64,000 nt of DNA, taken from NCBI GenBank assembly GCA_963924555.1, contig OZ004589.1:1860001-1924000 (forward strand), read 5' to 3'. Source of the stretch: Crambe crambe (Eukaryota > Porifera > Demospongiae > Poecilosclerida > Crambeidae). A program made the position numbers and the translations under genes. Under the pieces are notes generated by a model. It did no database searches. It had not been told where the DNA came from and worked only from the letters and a program-made list of their open reading frames with translations. Shown piece after piece: positions 12,501 to 22,791 of this stretch (its first letter is position 1; every line of letters begins with the position of its first letter).

Positions 12501-14377
12501 GCATTATGGTGAGTGAAGTTTTAGCCAATGCTGTCACCATATCCCACCGGGAAGAACATTTAGTACCCTCCAGGCTAAACATGCCGTCCTTGATCAAGGA
12601 AACGAAGGAAAAGTGTGGCCGACAGAAGAGAAAGACACAATTGAGGAAATGTTACAACACTATGTCCAACAGACACCAAAAGACCAGACACCAACTGAAG
12701 CAGAAACTAACTTTGCATGATTAGTTCCTTGTCATCCTAGGGCTTAATTGCTTGACCTTTGATGGGGTACTAATCATCCTCTCTTCTTCCTTTCTTCTCT
12801 GCTCTTATCATAAACTTTAATGTGAAAGATTAATAGGATGCAACCAGTTTGTGTAGTGTTGCAAGATAAGTTCACACAACCATACGTCACATTATGAATG
12901 AGAGAGATGAATAGTCACTACAACCAGCAAAAGAATATTATACACACCTGCAACACTACTCACTCTAAGAGAAATCAAAAAGCAATTGTCCACACCTGCA
13001 ACACTACTCATTTTAAGAGAACTCAAGGCACTATTTATTATCCTGCTCAAAGCCAGCTACCACAGGATTGTTGAGTTAATAGACTGCAATGCTCAGTTGC
13101 CAATGGTATGGTAATGGTCACCACGAGAATGCTCAGTCATAATCACAAAAAAACAAAAACAAAAAACGCACAAGATATACTGATACATGTACATACATTG
13201 ATGTACAACAATAAAGATACACGAGGTTTACCACCTACACTGATCGATACAACATTGGTGGTTGGTTTCACAATGCCCACACAATAGGTGAATGGTTGCA
13301 GGTAGGCATCTCTACAGAGCAGAACCCAACCAGAATAGCAACAAGTTTGGGGAACAACCAGTGACCACCTTTACTCGGAGTCACAGGTTCAGATTAGATA
13401 AATCCTTCTACTATGGAAATTCATTCTTATTTGGGAAGAGTTACTACCATAAAGCCACCCTTTCTCTTAAATAACTATTATCCTTGGTTTGAGTGTTCTT
13501 TTTCTTTGAAACTAAGTCTTGCACAAAAAAATAACATGTACAAGTTTTCAATAGCCAGATGTTTAGTTACCTTTCACTTCATCACCACAGAGCTTATCCA
13601 AATGCATTAGCAGATGTTCAGCCCTCTAATGTGAGCAAATCTCGTACCCACTATCCTGTACCACCAAATCAACACTTCAGGCCTCAAGTTGACGCACTAC
13701 TCAACCCTGTGCCTGTATACAGTTTACTCCCACTGGGGCCACATGTACCCATATCTCAAAGGACTACGACCAAAATTTCCACTATTTTGAGCACTGCTAC
13801 TACCACAATTTTATCCTGCATCAGGACCTACTATTACTAAGGCTCAGTGCATTCACCAAGGTCTCACCTTCGCATAGCCACCTCCGCAGTCAATTTTCTG
13901 CTCATGCTTGACAGTGAACTGAACAACCAAGGTCTTGCCTTCATTTGAAAACTTGTCATATGTGGCCGAGAGAGCATAAAACTTGGCATCTTGCGTTGTT
14001 TTCAGTCCTAGATCAGGAATTGAAAAACAGTAATTTTTGACCTATGGTTCTTTTTACCCACCTTTGTCTAGTTCTGCATCACCATAGAAAGCTCCAGCTG
14101 AGATGTCAAACTTTCCATAGTCTGACTTCGCCTTGGATAGTGTCCATCTATCTGCAAAACTATCTGCAAGGGGAAATGGTCAGTTCAATTGACTCCTGTC
14201 TGCCAAATACATAGTACGGCTATCATATATAGCAAAAAAAAAAGTAACACCAACATCAAAAAAAAATACACCACTTTTGCTTCAATTCTCACCTGTTTCG
14301 AATTTTTCCATGAAGTAGATAGTTGGATCAGCTAGTGCTAGACCCACTAGTGCTACCAGCAGGTAAATTGACTGCAT
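9552..14377 (-). CDS. CALR: Calreticulin, ER calcium-binding lectin chaperone
   Basis: Ten exons (minus strand): 14377-14293, 14163-14062, 14007-13868, 12392-12234, 12020-11811, 11365-11251, 10883-10741, 10457-10338, 10057-9965, 9671-9552. All have GT-AG borders and the phases close, giving 428 aa. Seen: a signal peptide ([16 protein letters not shown]), the N-domain signature [12 protein letters not shown]-domain repeats ([26 protein letters not shown], then [11 protein letters not shown] and [10 protein letters not shown]), and a Glu-rich calcium-storing tail ending KDEL. The protein folds glycoproteins in the ER lumen by binding monoglucosylated glycans and buffers calcium. The start is fixed by the signal peptide. 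A TATA box and an ER-stress-like element lie just upstream, shared with the divergent SelJ-like gene. The 1.5-kb intron 3 holds only non-coding sequence. Confidence 0.97.
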
Positions 14378-14454
14378 TGTGGCTACTAAATCCCCTCAGT
14401 ACCTGTTTCTTCTCACCTAGATTCTACTTGCTCCCCCACTTTTTGCACGAGGAT

Positions 14455-14461
14455 CTTTATA
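14455..14461 (-). promoter_or_regulatory. TATA box of calreticulin
   Basis: TATAAAG on the minus strand, about 80 bp before the calreticulin ATG, which fits a start site near 14425-14430 and a short 5' UTR. Confidence 0.5.
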
Positions 14462-14500
14462 GGCTATTGCGCATGCCCATGGTTACAAATATCCGGAGCA

Positions 14501-14525
14501 TGTGGTGAACGCTGATTGGTCCATG
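14501..14525 (-). promoter_or_regulatory. ER-stress response element-like motif in a divergent promoter
   Basis: On the minus strand: CCAAT, nine bases, CCACA, one base off the ERSE consensus CCAAT-N9-CCACG. On the plus strand the same ATTGG is followed by one base and CCATG, one off ERSE-II. It lies about 125-140 bp before the calreticulin ATG and about 115 bp before the SelJ-like ATG. Calreticulin is a classical ERSE target in other animals; function here is inferred. Confidence 0.5.
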
Positions 14526-14637
14526 TGGTTGTTATAACACGTGCCACGTACGATGGGTGTGTTTATGGGTGGAGCTCGAGACTAGCTCCGCCCGGGAAGT
14601 AAAACGGTGCTAATTAGCTACAGCTAGCTAGCTAGCT

Positions 14638-17345
14638 ATGGGGGTGAAGGAGTTGCTAGCAGAGGCCAAGGGTTTACCTACACCTGAACAAGTCAGAGTG
14701 GCTGCCATACTGGGTGCTGTTGTAGCTGATGCTGCATGTAAGTGTGCCTATATAAAACTTACTTCCCGAGTGTGGTGAGATCTCAGCCTAGTCTCGTGAA
14801 CCAGCCCGTTCTATAGCTATCATCCGGGCGCCCACTGGCTTGAGCCAAACAAAAGTAGTTTGCTTGAGGAAGTTCTAATATCAAACATGGCTTATTTCCC
14901 TTGTAGGATTCTATAATATACCTGCAAAGCACATGATCACGTAATTGAGCCCCAGGGCTCATAATCATATCAGATTCTATTCCCTGAAATACTAGTTCAA
15001 CCTATACACTGGATCTACAACCAAGATGCCATGAAGAAGGCAGTTTCTGGATGTCCGGACGCACCCGAATTCCTTCCCATTTCAGCAAATCCATTCTATT
15101 GCATTCCAACTGGTAATCAGAGTCTCTATGGAGACCAGTTGTTGGTCATGCTGGAATCACTAGTGGAGAGCAAATGTAAGGAGGAATCAAATAATAGCTA
15201 AGAAATTTGTTAAAGGAAATTTTTTGTGAGCAAGTCGTAACTCTGCTCATTATAATGATAGTAGCTAGATATTAGTTTTTCATCTTTTAGCTACAGTCTT
15301 TAATTAAAATGTGACCCATGCCAATAAGGGACTTCAGACATTCTCATTTAGAAGGGATTGCAGAACATATAACACCATCCTCTCTTTGTCTAGACCTCAA
15401 CAAACAATACTTTTTTTTTAAAAATCTATGCGTATTAATCAGGGTGAGTCCAGTGACTCTCACAGTAGGGAATTGGTCAAGGAACTCTATTGTACATTAG
15501 ACTATAGCTAGTCACATGCCAGTTACCTGATTGGTCAGTTAGGGGGACTCTAAATCCGGTAGAGTCCTACTGAGCGGGTTCTCTAAATGCTGCTGGCACT
15601 TAGAAAATCCGGTAAAGATGGTCATTTCAATTGGTCCAATTCTAGCAACGCATTGCGGTGGCCACAGTTATTGTTTCTAGGTGTGCTCTGATTCATGTTT
15701 GTTGCATTTAAAAACCATGGTTATTGTTTCCAAGTGTGTGTTGAGGTAAGTTAAACAACTCCAGTGATTGATTATAGTCTAAATAAGTTAGACACCTCGA
15801 CCAACGGGATCTATGGCCTGTTTAGAAACCCTTGGGCCCTTAGTAGCGCCCTTGCTGCGCTCGGGACGCTACAGCCCAGGGCTTTCAGGTTTCTAAATAG
15901 ACCATAGATCCCTTGGTCTCGGTGTCTAACGTATATTTATTATTGTAGTTGTTATTGACTGCACATGCCACAACTAAGTAAATCTAAATGATTTCCCCTC
16001 ATATTACAGGCTTTAATCCCAAAAATAGTGCCGAGAAGCTTTTCCAGAACTTCGGACCAAATTCACCATATGATCGCAGTGAGCAATCCAAGCTTTACTC
16101 AAAGGGTATGAAGGACAAATCTATGTACCCAATTGACGGGAAATGGCAAGGATTCCTCCTTCGCCGGTTTGTAAAATGCTACTCTGAAGGAAAAACTGTC
16201 GAAGAAGAGCACGAGTTAGATGACACAAATGTAGATCCCGATAACTTGGTCCGCAACATCCCCCTGACTCTACTACTGGCAGGGAAGCCAGAACTTCTTG
16301 AGACTCTTCGCGAGTCCCTTTTGCAGATGCAGACCAATGATATGATGATTGTTGTTGGAATGGCAGTATCGAGACTCATCGAGCGATACATTCTAGATGC
16401 AGCCGATCCACAGAACCCTGATGATGTTGTCCATCCTTTGAAGCGAGTGATAGAGGATTTGAAATGTCCCGATCGAGCCTGTGCTGACTCTTTGGACAAA
16501 GGCATGGTGTCTCACTTGAACGAGGTGCTTGAGAACAAGACTTTGAGTATCCCCGATGCTCATGCCAAATTCGGAATCAGCTGAAGTAAGTTATTAGATA
16601 TTAGTGTAGCTATGCTATATATCTGAGACATTTTGGTAGACTTCATTGATTAGCCATACCTTTGTGTTTTCTACTTATCTATGGTTCCCCTCTTCCTCCT
16701 CCCCTCCTCCCCCCTCCCCTCCTCCCCCTCCCCTCCTCCCCTTGCTTGATTAGTGTGTGAATACTTATTATATTTGCAGCTAGACTAAAGTTCAACAGCC
16801 TTCCCCGGCCTGAATGTTACCTTTCGTATACTTGTGACTAATTACCACCCGGAAATAAGGACACCCCTCCTTGGTATAATAATAGTCATGTTAAGGATAT
16901 CATATAATTTGAGGTTATATTCAGTGTTTCCCCCAAAGAGGGGTCCTTCCTCCCAAACTCACCCTATTTTCTAGCTTCCTCTAAGCTGATAGTAACTCCA
17001 TGGTTATAGTGCACACAGTGAGGGCTACTCCTCGGTAGCCACCCCTCCAACTCCTTAGCTATTGATTTCCTCATGGGAGAAGTGCTATTATTTGGTTTGC
17101 TCTTCCATGCAGACATGCCTGGGTCGGTCCAGTCGGCTATTCACGCCATGCTGGATGCAACCGACTACGTGGGGACCATACGGAAAGTGGGATTGGTGGG
17201 AGGGTGCAACTGCTCCAGGGTGTCTTTGGTGGGGGCATGTCTTGCGGCAAAGTTCGGCCTCGAGGCCATTCCTATTGAATGGATCGAGAAGACTGATGCA
17301 GCTGAAAGAGCCCTTTCTTTGGCTCTCAAACTGGTCAAATTTTAA
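14638..17345 (+). CDS. SELENOJ-like: Selenoprotein J / J1-crystallin-like ADP-ribosylglycohydrolase family protein with in-frame UGA (Sec)
   Basis: Four exons: 14638-14737, 14996-15175, 16010-16585, 17113-17345. GT-AG borders and phases agree, giving 362 codons with TGA as codon 285 (16582-16584). Family signs: GAVVADAAFQPIHWIYN near the N-terminus, ISANPFYCIPTGNQSLYGDQ, and a C-terminal GGCNCSRVSLVGACLAAKFG, all typical of J1-crystallin/SelJ members of the ADP-ribosylglycohydrolase superfamily. The TGA sits one base before a perfect donor (GTAAGT), and the next exon continues with NMPGSVQSAIHAML, where relatives have Cys before a similar NPGS motif. So TGA stands at a Cys position. Read as a stop, the protein would lose 77 conserved residues. 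A SECIS-like hairpin follows the TAA. Function is unknown for the family; a catalytic redox role for Sec is inference. Confidence 0.85.
15787..15930. mobile_element. 144-bp foldback element in SelJ-like intron 2
   Basis: Both ends start GTTAGACACC and the arms (to about 55 bp) read the same on opposite strands, with GATCTATGG in each. The centre is a short GC-rich loop. No coding capacity. Confidence 0.65.
16683..16744. repeat. Polypyrimidine CCCCTCCTCC repeat in SelJ-like intron 3
   Basis: About 60 bp of near-pure C and T in irregular CCCCTCCTCC units, roughly 100 bp after the exon that ends with the UGA codon. Confidence 0.85.
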
Positions 17346-17408
17346 ACCCCCATATTTTATTGTAACTGCAGTACACAATAACTATGGTAACTGTGAATCA
17401 AGTAGTTC

Positions 17409-17501
17409 ATAATGTACATCGATTTTTTATGATGCCCGAAAACAAAACTTGCAATTGGTAAGTGTTGAGGGCTGATTTTTTATTAATTCTTTGTACTTTA
17501 T
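17409..17501 (+). promoter_or_regulatory. SECIS-like element (form 2) in the 3' UTR
   Basis: Starts about 64 bp past the TAA. Visible parts: helix I, ATAATGTACA (17409-17418) with TGTACTTTAT (17492-17501); the non-Watson-Crick core, ATGAT (17429-17433) against TGAT (17473-17476), giving the U.U, G.A, A.G, U.U quartet; helix II, GCCC/GGGC, a GA-rich internal loop, then AAC/GTT; unpaired AAA (17444-17446) on the 5' side; a six-pair mini-helix ACTTGC/GTAAGT (17447-17452 with 17458-17463) closed by AATTG. The spacing of ATGA to AAA (11 nt) fits eukaryotic SECIS rules. It would recruit SBP2 to recode the UGA at 16582. Confidence 0.8.
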
Positions 17502-17822
17502 GATCACTTTATTTTCATTATGAATCATTTTTAAACCCTCAGCACGTATAGGATCTACTAGTATAGGAGTCTAGAATTTCTTTCTCAAACATTTTCAATT
17601 TAGTCTACAGTGAAACCTCTCAACAACAGGGCAGGAAGAGGTTGGCCCAGGTCATTTTATCCCATATGTTTGGCTGTTGTAGAGAGTTTGGCTGCTTTTC
17701 GGGTCCCCTTGTTTGGATCAATATCTATACAACTAATAGATCAAAAAATCTATATTTAAAGTCATTGTCTAGTTGTTTGCATGTAGTCTACATGTACAAT
17801 ATCATAGGATCTGCAGCCATGC

Positions 17823-18118
17823 CAGGGTTTCATCTAGGAATTTCACCTTGGGGGGAAGCTCACCGATCGTGTGGCCATAGGCCACAGTGAGGGGGAGGGT
17901 GCGGGAGGGGGCCGTGCCCCCTCCCATGCGAAGCGTGATGCCAAAAAATGCTTACTACTCTGAAGTATCTCAAATTGGTCCTTAATTACTCCCTTTGGTG
18001 ACTACATGTAACAACCTGTGGTCACCAAAGGGAGTAGCCGTGGGGGAAGTTAATTAGTTTGAAGGGGGGGGGGGGGGGGAAAGCTTCCCCCCTGCACCCC
18101 CCAGTAGATGAAACCCTG
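17823..18118. mobile_element. 296-bp TIR element, copy 1
   Basis: Ends CAGGGTTTCATCTA and TAGATGAAACCCTG. The interior is G/C-tract rich (CTTGGGGGGAAGC, a long G run near 18063). A second copy, in opposite orientation, is at 30984-31224. Confidence 0.7.
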
Positions 18119-18179
18119 CATGCAGGGGAGTGGGAGCTTAAACAAACCAAAAAAAACCACACACACAAAAAAAACAGAG

Positions 18180-19800
18180 GAATCCTACGAAAGATCCTCT
18201 GACTACCGGACATGAGACAAGTAAGTTTGTCAGTATATTGAGTAATATTGAGTAAATTGGATTAATATTGGGTTTGTCAGGTGGCCACAAGGGCCACTCA
18301 GCAAACACCCACATACCATATTTATTCCATTCAAATCAACCACTTTTAGGCATGTTGGGTTGTGCTGGAATGTGTGTATAAACATATTCACAGCCATGAA
18401 TTGTAGTAACTTGAAATCATGATAATGTCAATGCATATCATGCACTGAACCTGGAACTACCTATTGCCATGTTTTTAAGCACTGATCAAAATCCTTCTAT
18501 AATAGCAAGAATAACCACCATAATTAGGAAGGAATGAAAACTGCTTCAAGAATAGCCACCATTATTACGTAAGAAAGAATGAAAACTGTCTTGGGATCAT
18601 GGATGTCCTGCTTATAGCTACTGTAATGATCAATAACAAATAGCTACCAGCAGTATAGAGTGTATAGCTACCAGCAGTGTACCATGCTGGACAGCTGTGA
18701 ACTAACTGTAACAAAAACAAAACAAATGAGGAAAACCTGATATAATCCATCAAGAAATAGTTCTCGCAATGAGATAAAACGTGTTTTATGCGAGCTTTGG
18801 TCACCTACACTTCCACCAGAATAACCACCATAATTATTATACGAAAGAATGAAAGCTAATCATCTTCATAGCTACAATCATGTCATTACATTACACATGC
18901 ATTACATTATGTAATGTATTACATTATGCATGCATTACACATGCATTACACATATATACAATTTAGTGTTTCTAAATTGACTGATTTTCAGGATTTTGAG
19001 GGTTGACAAGTTCATAGCTGTCTAGCATGGGGGAGTGACGGATTTAGGACTAAGAGATGGTGGAATCTGAGCCAATTTAAGTAATGAGGATGGGGACAAG
19101 CCTGCCATGTCCACTGTGTGAGGAAGGCACCTTGTACGGAGGAGCAGATTACAGTAGGAAACTCCATGTCACTGAGGATACCAGACATCATAATACATAA
19201 ACTGCTGTTTAATTTTTACATCACCCAGTGAACTCTGTAGTTTGAGTTTAACTCGATCCCTCTTCAGCGATGCAGTACAGTAGTGGACTTGGGAATAATG
19301 AATGCAAAAAAAGACAAACTGACAAAACAACAACAACATAAAACAAACAAATAACAATAACAACGAAAAAAAAAAACAACCCAGAGGAATCCTACAAAAG
19401 ATCCTCTGACTAAAACCTGACATGATCCTACATGGATAGGAAAGTTCTCCTGAATGAGATATAACATGCTTTATGGTCAGGTGGCCACAAGGGCCACTAT
19501 TGTATTACTCACATACTGTATTTATTCCACTCAATACGATCACATTTTGGTACACTGGGTTCACTGGAATGTGCATATGAACAGATTCATAGGTATGTAG
19601 TAGTTTAATAGCGGAAGTCTTACTATTGATATATACCATGATAACAGAAGAGGGAATATAATTTGTGTGATGTGTACGTTATAAATGTCTATAGCTATAT
19701 ACCTGAAAGAATAAATAAAAAAAGCTTGTTACTATAAATTAGGAAACAACAACAACAACAACAATAACAACAACAGAAGATAACCATACCTATACAGCTA
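18180..19800. other. Repeat-rich intergenic block
   Basis: Holds diverged copies of a segment also found near 33365-33600, 49190-49280 and 51200-51300 (AGGTGGCCACAAGGGCCACT, then ATTCCACTCA and GGGTTCACTGGAATGTGCAT), plus A-rich and ATTACACATGC simple sequence near 18880-18960. These are 3' flanks of the zinc-finger duplications. No intact gene. Confidence 0.5.
19100..19178 (+). pseudogene. Copy 1 of a duplicated CxxC-type exon
   Basis: Reads LPCPLCEEGTLYGG in one frame, matching PCLFCKEGTLYGS of the copy at 32959-33118. Surrounding frames are broken. Part of the segmental duplications; no known family recognised. Confidence 0.35.
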
Positions 19801-19817
19801 GCTACAGTTTTCCATTT

Positions 19818-20110
19818 TAATTGCAACCTCTTCATCCCTTTATCCAGTAACCTGTCTATCTCTTCTTCATCACTGCATACTGGAGTCCGATCTTGGTCAT
19901 TCCAATCTGTGAAAGAAGAAGAATTGGTAGATAAAACACTTCCACTGTCTGTACTGTCATCATCAGGGATGTAGTCAGTTTCAGGAGGTTCAGAAGAACA
20001 GTTATAACCCAATTCCATGCACTTTTGACAGTGGTTGGCATCATGAGGCTTTTGGTCTTCTCAGGCTGCTCTTGATGGCTTAAGTAGCCAAACAAACATT
20101 TGATGGCATT
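19818..20110 (-). pseudogene. Fragment of 3CxxC zinc-finger gene (copy 1)
   Basis: Matches the end of the last exon of the zinc-finger genes at 33862 and 51495: MELGYNC, then DDDSTDSGSV, SFTDWNDQDRTPVCSDEEE and MKRLQLK. The TAG stop after LQLK is TGG here, so the frame runs on, and the finger part is cut off near 20110. A remnant only. Confidence 0.7.
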
Positions 20111-20961
20111 ACTTGGCTGCTTTCATTTTACAAGACTATACTTCCGATCACAAATCTAGACTTAAATCTCTTCATCTGTTGCCGCTAATGATGTTGCTTG
20201 AGCTCAATGACATCATGTTTCTCATTAACAGTCTGAAAAATCCCTCCAATTCTTTTGATATCTCCTGGACCAATTATGTGTCATTCAGTTCAACTGCAAC
20301 CAGGTTGGGTTCCCTTAAACTTTTCAAGATCCATCTCCAACTCCCAAAGACACTTCTATTTCAACAGGCTGACTAGATATGGAACTCTCTACCACCGATT
20401 GATATAACCTTAGGTGCTCCTACCATCAAATCCAAACTCAAAAAAGATTACTTTTGGTGAGTGGTTTGTATGGTAGCTATATCCAGGGGAGGCTGCATTG
20501 CCTAGTCTTAAATTGGTAGCCAACAAGTCTACATGTACCTACGTATGCACAAGGACCACTATTTCATTACTCATAATTATTTATTCCACTCATAACCCCA
20601 TAATATTAGACACTGGGTTCACTGGAATATGCATGTAAACAAAATCATAACCATGAATATTGGTATGTAGTAGTTAGCAAAAGTCTTACTTAACCATGAA
20701 TACTGGTAGCTATGTAGTAGTTAGCGAAAGTCTTACTATTGTTGGCATAAATGCAGATGACACCATGATAATAAAAGAGGGCACATAGATAATTATTGCA
20801 TGATGTGTAGCTACATGTAATTATAACTGTCTATAATTATAACACTTTAGCTACTAACTGTAGCTATTGTTAATGTAGTGTCTAATAGCAATTTAAAAAA
20901 AAACTTGTTACTAAAATAATAACAAACAACAACAAGAAGATATACCTATGCATGCCTATAG

Positions 20962-21738
20962 CTATTTTAATTGCAACCTCTTCATCCCTCTATCCAGTAA
21001 CCTGTCGGTCTCTTCTTCATCACTGCACACTGGAGTCCGAAAAGACACTTCCACTATCTGTGCTGTTATCATCAAGGATGTAGTAAGGTTCAGAAGGTTG
21101 ATTGCGACAGTCGTAACCCAATTCCATGCACTTTTGACAGCGCTCAGTATCATGAGGATTTTGAACTGCTCTTGATGGCTTCAGTGGCCGAACATCTGAT
21201 GGCATTACTTCACTTTCACATTTCCTACACTTTTGCCATTTCTCAATCCACGTGTTTCCACTTACCCAACTGTGACCACAGCTGCAATTATATTTACCAA
21301 ACATTCTCGTGTTTAGATCCTGCACATATTATAAATATTCAGCATAACTATAAGTATTTCCTTAATTTGAAGCTGATTTACCTTTCTTTTGACATGTCTT
21401 TTTTTGTAGGGTTCGATAAGAGGCTCCCTACAATTAAAGCATTGCTTTGGTTCAGCCTCTAGATGGATACTCTTCCATTGTTTGTCACAATCAGGACACT
21501 TGTACTTGAAAGTCCACTATGACAGTGTATAAAGCAATTATCAATACAGTCATAGTAGAGCTTCAGCTATGTATAATACCTCATTCTCATAACCTTCAAC
21601 AGCTTCATCTTGATCTGGTCTCAGCTTGTAGGGATCAATAAAACTCTTCATACATTTTAAGCACTGCTTTGCAACACCAGAAGAGCGTCTAAACTTCCAT
21701 TTGTAGCCACAGTCTGGACACTTATACTTGGCTACCAT
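20962..21738 (-). pseudogene. Zinc-ribbon / 3CxxC zinc-finger gene, copy 2, truncated
   Basis: Three exons remain: 21738-21580 (MVAKYKCPDCGYKWK, a CxxC-CxxC ribbon), 21516-21382 (second ribbon, WTFKYKCPDCDKQW) and 21319 downward (YNCSCGHSW, GNTWIEKWQKCRKCE, the 3CxxC finger). Against its paralogs the last exon lacks 52 bp of the Ser-rich tail at about 21040. This shifts frame and ends the protein at DSSVQ (21020) instead of LQLK (20962). I found no short first exon (MAE-type) upstream. Might still make a shortened protein; most likely decaying. Confidence 0.6.
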
Positions 21739-21759
21739 CTATGTATGCAGTTAATAACA

Positions 21760-22791
21760 TTCAAGACTAGTGTAGACTAAAAGTATTGTGTGCGGTAAGA
21801 GCGCATGCTCAAGCTCATCACGAAAAGAAGCTGCAATAATAATAATTATGCTAGAAAGTAAATATATAGAAGTCCATCAGCCAACTATAGTCTTGCCCCA
21901 ATTAGTCTTCATGTTCCAGACGCTAAGAACTTGGATTCAAAGGTTTCTTGCATGGTCCATGAGCAAAGGTTGAGTTAAGTAGCTCTTGGCAGATAGATCT
22001 TTCAGAAGCTTTCATGCTATATTTCATTGAGGATGAATGTAATATAATTATGGTGACAGGTCAGATGTGAGCATAATTATGATGAGTAATGAATGCCTGG
22101 AGCTAGAAAGCTAAGAAAATAGCTGCCCCTTGATCAACTGCTATAATTTTTTTCAAACACCAGCAGAGAGAGTGGATAATCAGTTAATTGTCTGTTCATC
22201 TTAGCAGTTATAGCTAGTGAATGATCAAGGGGCGGCTTCTAAGGTAACAGAAATACCTTTGGGTTAGCTGAAGTAGCAAAGCTGCCTTTGATTTTTGATT
22301 TTGATTTTTGCTTTGCTTTGTTCTCTTTGATGATTCCAGTCGATAAATCGTCTAACCCTATAAAATTAGGGAGTTTGTTATACAAAATTAAAAGCAGTGA
22401 TTATTGGGGAGTGTCAGCTGATCAGAAGTATCTGTCATACACAATTATAGACCTTTTAACTATAGTTGTGCCTAGGGTTAGGTAGAACTTTATTTTAAAC
22501 AATGTCATCTTGCTTGCTTGCTCACTATCGAAAGTTGCATATTGCCTTATAGCGCATTGTATGGAACATGGGTTGTGTAAAAGCTTGCCTTGCTTTCTTT
22601 CTGGAGTAGCTAAAGCAAATTGACAATTTAAACAACATCTAGCATCATTGAGGCTGAACTTAAAGTGTTCTAATCGCTACTGGGTGCAGAGTTTACAGCT
22701 GCAATATATAGCTAAAAATAGCTACAAATCTTGTGCAAAGGAAAGTATCATAGCTAGAAAGAATACTTGCATCTGTTTCTATTTGGCTTAC
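21760..22791. other. Intergenic / 3' region of the Roc-COR gene
   Basis: No confident exon. The Roc-COR gene may have a further 3' exon here, because its exon at 22792 ends at a donor-like GTAAGC. If that site is not used, a TAG follows at 22754-22756. Confidence 0.35.

Noticed and set aside
16010..16584. Reading the TGA at 16582 as an ordinary stop, with a C-terminal exon left over
   Set aside because: The downstream exon is conserved, in phase, and a SECIS-like hairpin follows; an ordinary stop explains none of these.
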